Made by a program: the position numbers and the translations under genes. The notes under the pieces were generated by a model. The model worked only from the letters and a program-made list of their open reading frames with translations. It ran no database searches and had not been told where the DNA came from. Below, one piece after another: positions 46,191 through 59,331 of a stretch of DNA of 64,000 nucleotides (positions are counted from its first letter, which is position 1; every line of letters begins with the position of its first letter). The DNA comes from Alopecurus myosuroides (taxonomy: Eukaryota > Streptophyta > Magnoliopsida > Poales > Poaceae): assembly GCA_028641055.1 (NCBI GenBank), contig CM054062.1, positions 237,348,376 through 237,412,375 on the forward strand, in the 5' to 3' direction.

Positions 46191-47796
46191 TCCCAGTCGG
46201 TCATGCATGTGTTGAGTATTCTTGAGATGTTTGGTTGTTACCTCCATTCACTTATAGAAGTTTGCATCCCCGCTAAGCCACTGGCTGATTTTCCTTGAGA
46301 GAAGAAGTCCAAGATCTTGGTGATCTTTGTTATCGTCTGCCCAACAATGACTCCGATGTGTTTTGTTGCAAGTAGTCCATGTAGGTGCAACCGTCTTTCG
46401 TAAGTTGCTAATACATGATTTTTGCCATCTCGCTCATCCTCTTGAGCTTGACATCGTAGTACATATCTTGAGAATCTAGTAGATGTGTCCCGTTGTAACC
46501 GGTGCAGTTCCGCTGACCAAACACACTGAGTCTTGTTTATCAACCCACTAACCATAGCTGAATCTCAAGCAGCAACAATGGTTGGTTTTCCTCAAAGGTA
46601 TTGAATTAGGTCTTTTCGAAATCCGGCATGGTTGATGTTGTGGTTGACACAATTAGCCGAAATGCCTAATGTCATATCTCTTTGAGTCCGTAAGAACAAC
46701 CACTCTCCGTGAGAATTCTTGTCTGGCTTATTCTAACAAGTTTCCTCCCCGTTCTTCCAAATCGGAGTTTTACTTTCACTTGATGACCTATAGAAGGCTT
46801 GTCGTGAGCCTGCTGTCGGTATTTAAAACATCAAGGGTAACTTGGAAGTTGATCTTTCCAAAATCTCTCTGTTGAACCTCCAAAACCTTCGTCTTAATGG
46901 AAACAAGTTCATCGTGAGAACCATCTCGTGGTGTTTTGTAACCTCCATTCAAGTTGTTTGTACTTGAAGTTCTGTTTTTCTCACACATTGTGTGAATTTG
47001 TCAGTTACTTCAGCCATGGGATCTCAACCAGGTGGTGGATGTATGGTTACGTCCAAACCACTACAGGAAAGAGATTCCTTATTACTTCAGGTGTTTCAAC
47101 CCTCGTTGGTTAACCATCCTTATGGTGTGACCAAGAATTCCTCCTTAATCATGGTGCTCCAACATTCCGTGGTTACTCATATTCTGTTGTGAAGTAACCT
47201 CATGATCATCGACAAAGATTTTAAGGAAGCTGTTATGGAATGGTTGAAATTCCCGTTATCTCCCTTGTCCACTCCGAAGAGTGAACATGATCCTGTATCA
47301 AAATTTTCTCTGACACACGAATTACAGTGTTTTCTCGTGTCTCCCCTCGTCTACGGATATTACGTTGTGGTATCTAAGACCATCCTTTCCATCTTGGTTT
47401 TCTGTTTGAAGAAACCTTGATGTCATCAGTTGTCCAACCTTCTTCTTCCAAAAGGATTTAAAGTCTTGTGCAAAGATCATATTCTAAATAATTTCAAGAA
47501 CCATCGTCCATCAACTTGAAACTATCTTCTATTCCCTCCGTTATCTTAATGTGTTTCATGCACGATAACTCAACAGTTCTTTATGAACATCCCTGTTATG
47601 AGTTAGCCATGAAATACTCGATCTTCGTGAAGATCATTTCCTAAGAGTTTCCCTCTTACCTAAGGTGTATCCGTTCAATACTTCAAGATGCTACGGATCA
47701 ACCTCTTCGAGAAGAGAATCGTAAGGTTCAAGAAGTTCGTTCAAAACCGGTGTTCCTCCTTTCTTCTCCTTCGGGAATCTCGGGACGAGATTCTCG
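46191..47796 (+). other. Decayed 3' interior of Del-3
   Basis: No recognisable RNase H or integrase motif and no long open frame. The end (ggaatctcgggacgagatt, about 47773-47791) is the conserved pre-polypurine block also seen in Del-1. Confidence 0.5.
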
Positions 47797-47811
47797 TAAG
47801 GGGGGTAGATT

Positions 47812-50800
47812 TGTAACATCCCAACTTTTGATACATTAGGGTGTGTGGTGTGTGTTCATCTCATACATGCATCAGACAAAAATTTAAATCATGTTTGAAC
47901 CAATTTAAACTATGAAATTAAATGGTTTCAGAAAATCTCATAAATAGTACTTCAAATGGGTTTCAAAATTTTGTATTGAAAAATAATTCAAATACACCAA
48001 CCCAAGAGATTGTTTTGTTGGAATTTTCGTGAGCTTTTCAAAAAGTATTTTTGCCAATTTTTTCCTTTGCAAAAAGGCCCTCAAAACTTGTTTTTGGTTC
48101 TGTTTTAAGTCCAAAAGGACCTCTCTGCAAATCCCCAAATCTTCCAGGGGTTATCCGTGAAATCGTTTTTGGCGTCATCTTCCTTGTCGTCGGCCAGGGA
48201 GGCAACCGCCGCGCCACCTCGTGCTTCCAGCGCGGCAGGGGAAGGATGAGGAACCTGGGTGCCGTCTGGATCGAGAAGAGCCCCTCAGAACCCCCCTCGA
48301 GCTCGCTCTCTTTCCCTCTGTTCCTCTCCTCGCCCGAAACCTTAGCTCGCCGGAGATCCGCCGCCGCCGTCGTTTCACCGCGCCTTCGGCCTCACCGAGC
48401 ATCTCCACGTGACCACCGCAGCCTCCTCTCCCTCCACGAGCACTCGGAGCTGCCGGGATGGCCCAGACGCCGCCGATTTTGCCGTCACCTTCCTCTCCGG
48501 CCGCCGGCTATTTCTGCACGGCGCCGCCGTTCCCGTGCTTCTCCGCCATCGCCGATCACCTCAACGCGTTCACGGTGAGCTATGCTCCCTCCCCATCCTC
48601 TCCGTTGTCCTTCCCGCGGCCGGAATCGTCTTTCTCGCCGGAGCCCGTGGCCACCGCCGCCTTTCCGAGCACGGCGGCTCGCCGCCGGTGGCCTAATCGG
48701 GGTGGCGCCACCACGAGTACGTAGCACTCGTCGAGACGGTTCGAACGAACCCATCTGCGCACGCTTAGGTGCCCGGAATCGCCGCCGCCGTCCATCACCG
48801 GCCCTCTGCCGGCCATCCCATGACGTCACGGTGACGTCATGGTGACATCACCGTGGGCCCCATTGCCAACTGGCTTTTCTTTTTTAGAAAAAGAAAACTA
48901 AAATGACACGTGGGCCTCTACTGTTTGATATTTCAGAAATTAAACAAAACTTGGAAAATTAGTATCTATAAAAATATAAGTCACAAAAATAAAGTAAAAA
49001 TATGGTTTTGATCAGAAAGAGATGCTCTATCCAAAAATGTCATTTCCACATATATTTGACAAAGTTGAATTTTGGCCTTTATTTAATGTTGTTTAATAAT
49101 TTAAAAATAGAAAAATAAATTTTTATTCACTAAAATTAGAAAAATTAAAAGTTATATACCAAATTGCTCAAAATGAGAAATGCAACCTGTTTATGATGTT
49201 TTCAAACCCAATTGAGCACTTTAACTTGTACTCATGTTCATAATCACCCGAAACCCCCTCCGGGGTCTATTTCGGGCGAATTCCAGTAAAACTTCATATT
49301 TGACATACGAACCCTAGCAACCCTATCTACATGTTTAGGGCTTTAATTAAGTGCATTAACTTGCTCATGCATACATATTGTGCATTGCATCGATGCCATG
49401 TGTTGATTGTTGTTCCTCTTTTCGGTGTTGTTCCCCCCTCGGTAGAATGCGACTCCGAAGTGAAGGCCAACAATGCAATGGTGAATACTTGATCTTAACC
49501 GACAAGTCAAGCACTTATTCCAGAAGATCTTTATCTGGTTTTCTTACAACCAAGGCAAGCATAACCTCTTATCTGCTCATATATGGTTTCAAAGTGTTTT
49601 GAATCTCGTACTTTGCATTCGGTTCCAAACTATTTGGTGTCAGTAGATAGAGTTCTCCTATATACTGCATAACCTAGATATCCTGATCCACTGCTCCTAG
49701 CAGCTATAGGTTTGTTTGTGCGCGCTCCGCTAAACCCTGTGGGTCTTGCTTAGCCATGCCTAGTTGTGATCTGATCCATCCGGTTGATGAATCTGGTCAA
49801 TACGTGAATCTATTATGTCATGTTGTTATGATTTGAATTAACTTTGATAACTTGACTAAATACTGGCATGGATGTGAGGCCACAACGGGTTGTGGCGTTT
49901 TGTCCTGTTCATGCCCCTAGGAGCGAGTTCTCGCCTTCGAAGCCAAGACTGAGCGTGCAACCACACGAGCGAGCCAATGAACCTCGCCTGACTAACTAAC
50001 TTGTTTAGCCACATCCATGAGTCACGTAGTTTGATCTTTCCATCTGCGTGTGAGTCAGAAAACGATTTGGAGAAAACTTAGGGCGTGACTGGGACAAGTG
50101 ATGGACGTACACGGATCTTGATCCCGACTCACAGAACAGGTGCCGTCAGGAGGTGGCCAACTCCCTGTTGACGGGGTGGCCCTGTTTGGGTTGACTCATG
50201 GATAGGGTTATGCAAGGTAAAGGTCGGAGCCAACCACCCTCTGCCGCGCTCCCAAGGAGTGTACATGTGGCTTTAAGAGTCGGATGGTACGTGTGGGTAA
50301 AGTGTACCCCCTGCAGGGATAAATCTCCTCGAGAAGCCGTGTCCACGGTTACGGACGACTTGGCAACGGATTTTGTGATCATAGATAACTTCAACGGAAT
50401 GACTAAAACTTGTTAACCATGTTTGAAGGGTGCCTCCCCGGAGATGCCGGGAGGGGTGATCCTTGTAGCATGAGATCGTGTGGGAATGAGAAGGACTTGG
50501 TGGATTGCAAGAAGATGATGATCTCAGTAGTTGAGTAGCTTTCTCATCTGTTTTGAAAACATTCTATGAGACGTGCTATTCTTCCTCGATTTGCAAACAA
50601 AGATTGCTTTACGCAAATCAGCCTTCATAAAACCCTTTCTGAAGATAGCAGATATATAATAGGTTAATTAAGTCTTGTTGAGTACCTCCCGTACTCAGGT
50701 TTGCTTAATTTTGGTTCAGGAGAAGAACTCCATCGGTGGTGATCCAACGAGGACATCGACGAGTAGTTCGGGGTTCCCAGGTAGCAGCCTGGAATCTATG

Positions 50801-51400
50801 GGCTGGGACGTCGCCTTATGTTGCGGCCTCTTAGGCCTCTTTGGTTCTTGTTGATTAGCAACATAATTTGCCTTCCGTTGTCTGATGTAATGTTGGGTCG
50901 TGTGACCTCTGCTTGTAAGCTATACTCTAGTAACACCTGTTTAAATACAGCTTCCATGTTTAGAGTACTGCTTTGATCGGTTGTTGGTTTCGAGCTCATT
51001 GTTATACAGTTTTGGCTATGCCTGCATAGTTGTCGCAGTCGAGGGGTTGTGGAGCCGATGATCCATGTCCGAGCCCGCCTGTCGATGTGATCGGCCTGGG
51101 GCGAGGTAACCCCAGTAACCCTCGATTGTTGTTGCACTTTCTGGACACATAGCAGCTCTGTATAGCTTTGGTCCCGTTTCCTTCAGTTTCGTTCGATTCG
51201 TGGACGCTTTGATATGCATAGTTGGTTATGACTAGCATGGGTACAAGGAGTAGTAGACTGGGGATCCGGACTACGTGCCGATGAATCCAGTCTGCCTGCC
51301 GTTGTTTGTTGCGGCCGGGGCTGGTAACCCTGAAGCCCTTGTGAGTCCATGGCTAGGAGCACATAACAGTATGTATATATCTGGGTCCGGGGTCGTGACA
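47812..51400 (+). repeat. 3' LTR of Del-3
   Basis: 3589 bp, same length as the 5' LTR. The donor-like GTGAGC is at 48575 and the small leader frame at 48458. Confidence 0.94.
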
Positions 51401-51405
51401 ACCCC

Positions 51406-54400
51406 CTACTAAGGAAGCAACCCAAGGAAACTCACACTGTTGATTAAGGTGACTTTCATTTTTATGGTGGAGTTAATCTATATTACTAGTCAAGTTATCA
51501 TCATTAAGTGTAAGTTGTCTGAGTACTTGTTAGCCAGCACTTTCACCAAGTCATCCATAACCGCGGACAACACGACTTCTCGAGAAGATTAACCCTGCAG
51601 GGATGCACCAATTTGGCCGTACACGTAAGAATGACCCGGTAGATGGAAAGGCCCTTCCACCAAGCGAGGCACTCAACACAACCCAACTCTTCTTCGCATC
51701 AAGCCCAAAGAACCCCGTGCAATTGATCGCACGACTAATCAAGCCCCACGAAGAAAAGGGGACCCTCATAGCACTCTAAGAACGTGTCTCCCTAAATGCC
51801 GACTACAAAAGTTCCACCCTGGCGCCAAGGGTTCGCACCTGCATATGCATGCGGCAAATGGAAAACCCGAACTAAATGAGGCGATTTGGACGAGATGCGA
51901 ATCGAACCAAAGTTGCGGGGGGCGCCCATACTCGCTTCCCACATGCGGTTAGCGCGCTCATCATGGATCGGAGGACAAGACCCTTTTCCTAATTAAGGTC
52001 GACACTAGCATACCTCAAAACCACAAAGGGCCTCCTGCCGGTGCCTTATCATCAAATTAATATTACCCAAAACATTAACATGTTGTTGATTGAATTGAAA
52101 CCCAACTATCGACTAAACAGGTGATAGGACAAAGGACAACAGGACTCGAGCGCAAACAAACCTAAGCATGCAACTATGACACGAGGGCCAACGGGGTAAA
52201 CAAACAACAGGTAATAGGAAGTGGAAGGAAGGCTATATCATGGTTGCAAGGTAAACATATGATAGGATCGAGACACAAGCATCGAATCATAAGGCTAGCA
52301 TAAAGACAACGGAAAGAATCGGTAACAAGTGAGGAAAGGCAACATAGGTAGCAAGTGAGTATACTTGCCTGGAATCCATCAAGTAGAGGTACATCCGAAG
52401 AACTTGTCGATGCTCACATCATCTCAACGTCCTATCCGCGAAGAAGCAACGAACTAGAACAAACACCGGATGCAACAATTACTACTACGGCAAAAGATCC
52501 AGCATGATCCTATTTTATATGCATGACAAGTTAAAGGGTGCATCAAAGATAAACTAGTTGACATGGTAAACATATTTAAATGGGCCCATATGCAATTTGG
52601 ATTGCATATGGAAAAGCCCATGAATTAATGTTGAATTAAATGATCTACAAATAACCATCATGTGAAAGTTGATTAGAATGATGCATGGATGATGAAAACA
52701 ATAAGAAAACAACAATAGCTTCAGTTTGATATGTTGTTTACCAAGTTTGGAATTTTATTTGTTAAGTTATGAACTTTGGCATTTTAAATGATTTAAACAA
52801 ACATTTGTTGTTTTCACCAATTTTAAATGTTCAAAACAGATAACAAAATTTATATTTGGAAAGAACACAAAATTTTAGATGGAATACATATTTCATTTGT
52901 TGAATTTGGATTTTAGATGAGCAAGTTATTAAATTGACAATTTTAAATGCATTAATTAAGAAATAGTTGTTTTCAGCAATTTAATTTATTCAAAATAGTA
53001 AACAAAGTTTATATTTGGAAAGCTTATTCAATTTTGCATGGAAAACATATTTTACATGTTGGAATTGGATTTGAATTGCCCAAGTTATGAATTTTCCAAT
53101 TTAAAAGGTGTAATTAAAGCATTGAATTATTACTCCAATTTTAATTAGGAAAAACAGTGAACAAATTGCATATTTGAAAAGTACAGGAAATTTGGAATGG
53201 AAAACATATTTTATTTTTCAAAATTGGAGTTCAAATGAATTTGTTAGGGGCATTTGAATGTCAGGGACCGTTCTGTAATTTTCAGGGGCTTAGACGTGAT
53301 ACAAAGATCCAGATCTAGAGTTTCTCACCGCAGCGCACCCGAGCCAGAGAGGCTGCCGCGCGGGCCCATGGCCACGCGGGCGCCAACGAGGCGGGGGTGA
53401 GCCACAGTGGCCTCCAGAGTCCATGACTGGTGGGACCAGGGTGTTGCGGTGGAAAAAGAGCAAAAGGGGGTTATTCCGCTCGCGGGGGATCGATCCCGCG
53501 ACCTCACGGGCACGCGGAGGGATAGATGGGCTAGCCATCTGGGCTGCTGGCTCGGTTGTGATTAGCTACGGAGCTGGGCCAACAAGAGGTGACAAAACGC
53601 GGCGTAACTAAATTTCGAGCACGCAAGGTTCAAGGAGCAGGACGGACAGAACGTGGACGACGGCGTTCGGCAGCGGCGTTGCTCGATGGCGAGGATTCTC
53701 CGCGCGACGGCGGGCTTCACAGAGCAGGGGAAGGGAGGGGGAACGGTGTCAGAGGTGGTACTCACCGTGGGGGGGTTGAAGACGAGGTTGAAGGGGTCGG
53801 TGACGAGGTGACAGCGACAAGCCTGTCACCGATGATCGCCGGACATTGACGCGGACGGCGCGGCCGCTACAGCCAACCCCCGGCCGCGGATCCTTCGGTG
53901 ATCGGACGAGGAAGACGTCCTCCTTCCATTCCCACACTCGGAGGACCTTCGCAGGCCCCGCACCACCCGCACATGATGCTCCATCGCCGACCATGGAGGA
54001 GCCCCCTCTCTCTCGGTTCAGTTCAGAGAAAGGGGAACAGAGAGAAAAACAGTGGAGGGGAGAGGGAATCGGCGGCGCGGGAGGAAGGAGAGGGAGTGGT
54101 TGGGGCTAGGGTTTGGGAAAGGAGGGGGTAGGTATAGGGGAGGGGGAGCAGGTGGAGGTGGGGGGCTCGGTGGTGGAGGGTGACGTCCACCACGAGTCCA
54201 TGTCGCTTTTCACCTGCTCCCGTACGGACGGAGGAAGGGGAAGGATAGGTGGGCTGCGAGGCTAACGGGCTGGGGTGGTAGGTGAGCCACTTTGGCCTGC
54301 CTCCCCCAGCAGTTCTCTTTTTATTATTTCTTTTTTTTGTAAGAGAAGAGGGAGAGAAAAATAGACTTTGGGGGTCTTTTAAAACTCAGAAAAATATGAG

Positions 54401-54795
54401 GTTAATTTCGATGGATTTAGAATTGAAAATGCCCACTTATACAATGTTTTGTTTCCCAAATTTTCAAAGTTGGTACTGATTTGAAATTTGAATTGAATTT
54501 GGATGAATTTCACATTACTTGCTTTAATTAAAATTTGGACAAATGGATGGTTTTTGTAAATTCAAACTTGGAGAACCCTTTTGACATACTTTTGTTTGTA
54601 ACATGTTTTAAACCCATTGGAACATACCAAGTATGAACCAAGTGGTGAGGTTTGAATTTGAATTCAAGTTGAAAACAATTGGAGACACCAGAAAACAAGA
54701 TGGAAACACATGCCAATGCAGATGATGCATGATGTAATGCAATGCCAAATGGAAAACAAGCAATTCTATTTGAGGGAAATCCCCTGGGTGTTACA
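51406..54795 (-). repeat. Del-2 LTR-A, right part
   Basis: Collinear with LTR-B from about 55938 to 59331. It includes the GC-rich leader (about 53400-54200 in plus reading) with a donor-like GTGAGT on the minus strand near 53766, and ends gggtgttaca at 54795. Confidence 0.9.
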
Positions 54796-55313
54796 GCCGA
54801 CACCACTAACAAGGGATTGCGCCCTCGCAATCCGCCAATGCCAAGAGAGAGGGAAAAGCCGGACTATCGAGTCTTCGGTCACCTTGTTGATCTCCTCGAC
54901 ACCACTAGCAAAACTTCTCGACACCACTAACAAGAGATTCTCGACACCACTAACAAGGGAATCTTGCTCGGGTTGATGACGATCTTCTCCCACCAGGAAT
55001 CTTCCGATGATCGAACCTATTAGGTTAACGGCTCAGAAAACGCCCACCCACGTAGGATCCTAAAACTTTGAAAGATAGATAAGAGAAGGGGGGTCCAAAA
55101 CAAATAAGATCGGAGGAGAAATAGAATAGAGATGAGAAGAAAATCAGAATCCTAGTGAGATATTTCCAAAAATAGTTTTAGCACAAATAGTTTAGACACT
55201 CTACAAACACGACCGTTAGCGAGGTTATCCTACAGGCTTTGCGGACCCGTTACTTCGATAACCATTCGTATCGAAACAACTTTGGGAATCGAAAACCAGG
55301 CTCTGATACCATT
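54796..55313 (-). other. 518-bp interior of Del-2 with a fourfold short repeat
   Basis: Between the two LTRs. The plus-strand left end carries four copies of a gacaccacta(a/g)caa unit (about 54799, 54898, 54921 and 54944). No open frame with known homology. The right end adjoins the primer site. Confidence 0.8.
55300..55311 (-). other. Primer binding site of Del-2
   Basis: Minus strand TGGTATCAGAGC, a perfect iMet-type site 2 bp inside LTR-B, which fixes the element's orientation. Confidence 0.88.
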
Positions 55314-58300
55314 TGTGACGCCCCGAGGTCGGGCACTATGCAGATTTCAGCATTTCCGCCAAAATCCACATAATAACCGATTTCAGGTTGCCACTTGTGA
55401 TAACATTACAACAGTTCACGAATAATCCACAACAACAACATAGGAGGTATATACAAGACGACTCAAACGAGTTAAGGATACAACTGATACAATACAAAGA
55501 TCCAAATAACAGCGGAAGAAACAACATAGCGTCCGACTACGGACAAGATACAAATTGGACTAAGAGTCCTGAAGATAACCGATGGCGTCCAATCCCTGCC
55601 CAGGCCAAGCCGGAGGGATTCCCAAGCTAACGTCGTCAGACTTCAAACCTGTTGACTGCAATGTGGAATATGCAGCCACGAAATGGATTCGTGGGTCAGT
55701 ACTATTAAGTACTGGCAAGTGGATAAACCATACTCACAAGATACTAGCGTAACCAATCATCACAAGATACAAATACTTTGGGTAGAACGGAAGGAAGGGA
55801 TTATTGCAAAGAAGCGGCAGCGGGCTGCACTAACTAACTACAGAGACGCGCTACAACATCCGGCTAAAAGAAAGGGATAAGATAGCGCGACAAAACCAAC
55901 TATAACTACTCACCAAACAATACCCATCCAGTGTTACCCCCTACTAAGGAAGCAACCCAAGGAAACTCACACTGTTGATTAAGGTGACATTCATTTTTAT
56001 GGTGGAGGTAATCTATATTACTAGTCAAGTTATCATCATTAAGTGTAAGTTGTCTGAGTACTTGTTAGCCAGCACTTTCACCAAGTCATCCATAACCGCG
56101 GACAACACGGCTTCTCGAGAAGATTAACCCTGCAGGGATGCACCAATTTGGCCGTACACGTAAGAATGACCCGCCAGATGGAAAGGCCCTTCCACCAAGC
56201 GAGGCACTCAACACAACCCAACTCTTCTTCGCATCAAGCCCAAAGAACCCCGTGCAATTGATCGCACGACTAATCAAGCCCCACGAAGAAAAGGGGACCC
56301 TCATAGCACTCTAAGAACATGTCTCCCTAAATGCCGACTACAAAAGTTCCACCCTGGCGCCAAGGGTTCGCACCTGCATATGCATGCGGCAAATGGAAAA
56401 CCCGAACTAAATGAGGCGATTTGGACGAGATGCGAATCGAACCAAAGTTGCGGGGGGCGCCCATACTCGCTTCCCACATGCGGTTAGCGCGCTCATCATG
56501 GATCGGAGGACAAGACCCTTTTCCTAATTAAGGTCGACACTAGCATACCTCAAAACCACAAAGGGCCTCCTGCCGGTGCCTTATCATCAAATTAATATTA
56601 CCCAAAACATTAACATGTTGTTGATTGAATTGAAACCCAACTATCGACTAAACAGGTGATAGGACAAAGGACAACAGGACTCGAGCGCAAACAAACCTAA
56701 GCATGCAACTACGACACGAGGGCCAACGGGGTAAACAAACAACAGGTAATAGGAAGTGGAAGGAAGGCTATATCATGGTTGCAAGGTAAACATATGATAG
56801 GATCGAGACACAAGCATCGAATCATAAGGCTAGCATAAAGACAACGGAAAGAATCGGTAACAAGTGAGGAAAGGCAACATAGGTAGCAAGTGAGTATACT
56901 TGCCTGGAATCCAGCAAGTAGAGGTACATCCGAAGAACTTGTCGATGCTCACATCATCTAAACGTCCTATCCGCGAAGAAGCAACGAACTAGAACAAACA
57001 CCGGATGCAACAATTACTACTACGGCAAAAGATCCAGCATGATCCTATTTTATATGCATGACAAGTTAAAGGGTGCATCAAAGATAAACTAGTTGACATG
57101 GTAAACATATTTAAATGGGCCCATATGCAATTTGGATTGCATATGGAAAAGCCCATGAATTAATGTTGAATTAAATGATCTACAAATAACCATCATGTGA
57201 AAGTTGATTAAAATGATGCATGGATGATGAAAACAATAAGAAAACAACAATAGCTTCAGTTTGATATGTTGTTTAACAAGTTTGGAATTTTATTTGTTAA
57301 GTTATGAACTTTGGCATTTTAAATGATTTAAACAAACATTTGTTGTTTTCACCAATTTTAAATGTTCAAAACAGATAACAAAATTTATATTTGGAAAGAA
57401 CACAAAATTTTAGATGGAATACATATTTCATTTGTTGAATTTGGATTTTAGATGAGCAAGTTATTAAATTGACAATTTTAAATGCATTAATTAAGAAATA
57501 GTTTTTTTCAGCAATTTAATTTATTCAAAATAGGAAACAAAGTTTATATTTGGAAAGCTTATTCAATTTTGCATGGAAAACATATTTTACATGTTGGAAT
57601 TGGATTTGAATTGCCCAAGTTATGAATTTTGCAATTTAAAAGGTGTAATTAAAGCATTGAATTATTACTCCAATTTTAATTAGGAAAACCAGTGAACAAA
57701 TTGCATATTTGAAAAGTACAGGAAATTTGGAATGGAAAACATATTTTATTTTTCAAAATTGGAGTTCAAATGAATTTGTTAGGGGCATTTGAATGTCAGG
57801 GACCGTTCTGTAATTTTCAGGGGCTTAGACGTGATACAAAGATCCAAATCTGGAGTTTCTCACCGCAGCGCACCCGAGCCAGAGAGGCTGCCGCACGGGC
57901 CCGTGGCCACGCGGGCGCCAACGAGGCGGGGGTGATCCACAGTGGCCTCCAGAGTCCATGACTGGTGGGACCAGGGTGTTGCGGTGGAAAAAGAGCAAAA
58001 GGGGGTTATTCCGCTCGCGGGGGATCGATCCCGCGACCTCACGGGCGCGCGGAGGGATAGATGGGCTAGCCATCTGGGCTGCTGGCTCGGTTGTGATTAG
58101 CTACGGAGCTGGGCCAACAAGAGGTGAAAAAACGCGGCGTAACTGAATTTCGAGCACGCAAGGTTCAAGGAGCAGGACGGACAGAACGTGGACGACGGCG
58201 TTCGGCAGCGGCGTTGCTCGATGGCGAGGATTCTCCGCGCGACGGCGGGCTTCACAGAGCAGGGGAAGGGAGGGGGAACAGTGTCCAGAGGTGGTACTCA

Positions 58301-59331
58301 CCGTGGGGGGTTGAAGACGAGGTTGAAGGGGTCGGTGATGAGGTGACAGCGACAAGCCTGTCACCGATGATCGCCGGACATTGACGCGGACGGCGCGGCC
58401 GCTACAGCCAACCCACCGCCGCAGATCCTTCGGCGATCGGACGAGGAAGACATCCTCCTTCCATTCCCACACTCGAAGGACCTTCGCAGGCCCCGCACCA
58501 CCCGCACATGATGCTCCATCGCCGGCCATGGAGGAGCCCCCTCTCTCTCGGTTCAGTTCAGAGAAAGGAGAACAGAGAGAAAAACAGTGGAGGGGAGAGG
58601 GAATCGGCGGCGCAGGAGGAAGGAGAGGGAGTGGTTGGGGCTAGGGTTTGGGAAAGGAGGGGGTAGGTATAGGGGAGGGGGAGCAGGTGGAGGTGGGGGG
58701 CTCGGTGGTGGAGGGTGACGTCCACCACGAGTCCCTGTCGCTTTTCACCTGCTCCCGTACGGACGGAGGAAGGGGAAGGATAGGTGGCCTGCGAGGCTAA
58801 CTGGCTGGGCTGGTAGGTGGGCCACTTTGGCCTGCCTCCCCCAGCAGTTCTCTTTTTATTATTTCTTTTTTTTTGTAAGAGAAGAGGGAGAGAAAAATAG
58901 ACTTTGGGGGTCTTTTAAAACTCAGAAAAATATGAGGTTAATTTCGATGGATTTAGAATTGAAAATGCCCACTTATACAATGTTTTGTTTCCCAAATTTT
59001 CAAAGTTGGTACTGATTTGAAATTTGAATTGAATTTGGATGAATTTCTCATTACTTGCTTTAATTAAAATTTGGACAAATGGATGGTTTTTGTAAATTCA
59101 AACTTGGAGAACCCTTTTGACATACTTTTGTTTGTAACATGTTTTAAACCCATTGGAACATACCAAGTATGAACCAAGTGGTGAGATTTGAATTTGAATT
59201 CAAGTTGAAAACAATTGGAGACACCAGAAAACAAGATGGAAACACATGCCAATGCAGATGATGCATGATGCAATGCAATGCCAAATGGAAAACAAGCAAT
59301 TCTATTTGAGGGAAATCCCCCGGGTGTTACA
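55314..59331 (-). repeat. Del-2 LTR-B (5' LTR)
   Basis: 4018 bp, TG...CA. It contains the GC-rich leader (about 57860-58750) and a minus-strand donor GTGAGT at 58301-58296. Conserved short ORFs (for example 58381-58644) are shared with LTR-A but have no protein-like features. Confidence 0.92.

Larger units (their letters stand above)
40458..51400 (+). mobile_element. Del-3: Tekay/Del-like element with 3.6-kb LTRs and a decayed interior
   Basis: Two LTRs of 3589 bp each (40458-44046, 47812-51400), TGTAACATCCC to GTCGTGACA, with identical target copies acccc (40453-40457, 51401-51405). Primer site TGGTATCAGAGCA at 44052-44064 and polypurine tract aaggggggtag at 47798-47808. The interior (3765 bp) retains scattered, heavily mutated pol homology and no long open frame, yet the LTRs are about 98% alike by eye. 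Deepest and youngest level of the stack. Confidence 0.94.
40270..59331 (-). mobile_element. Del-2: non-autonomous element with 4.0-kb LTRs and a 518-bp interior
   Basis: LTR-A is 40270-40457 plus 51406-54795 (3' LTR, split by Del-3); LTR-B is 55314-59331 (5' LTR, 4018 bp). Target copies agccg at 40265-40269 and 59332-59336. On the minus strand the LTR starts TGTAACACCC and ends GGGGCGTCACA, Tekay/Del style, and an iMet primer site adjoins LTR-B. The interior (54796-55313) encodes nothing. LTR-A lacks about 444 bp present in LTR-B. The LTRs are otherwise about 98% alike by eye, so the insertion is fairly recent and depended on proteins made elsewhere. Confidence 0.92.

Noticed and set aside
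53846..54109. 87-codon ORF conserved in both Del-2 LTRs (also 58381-58644)
   Set aside because: Conservation is explained by LTR identity; the frame is antisense to the element and GC-biased.
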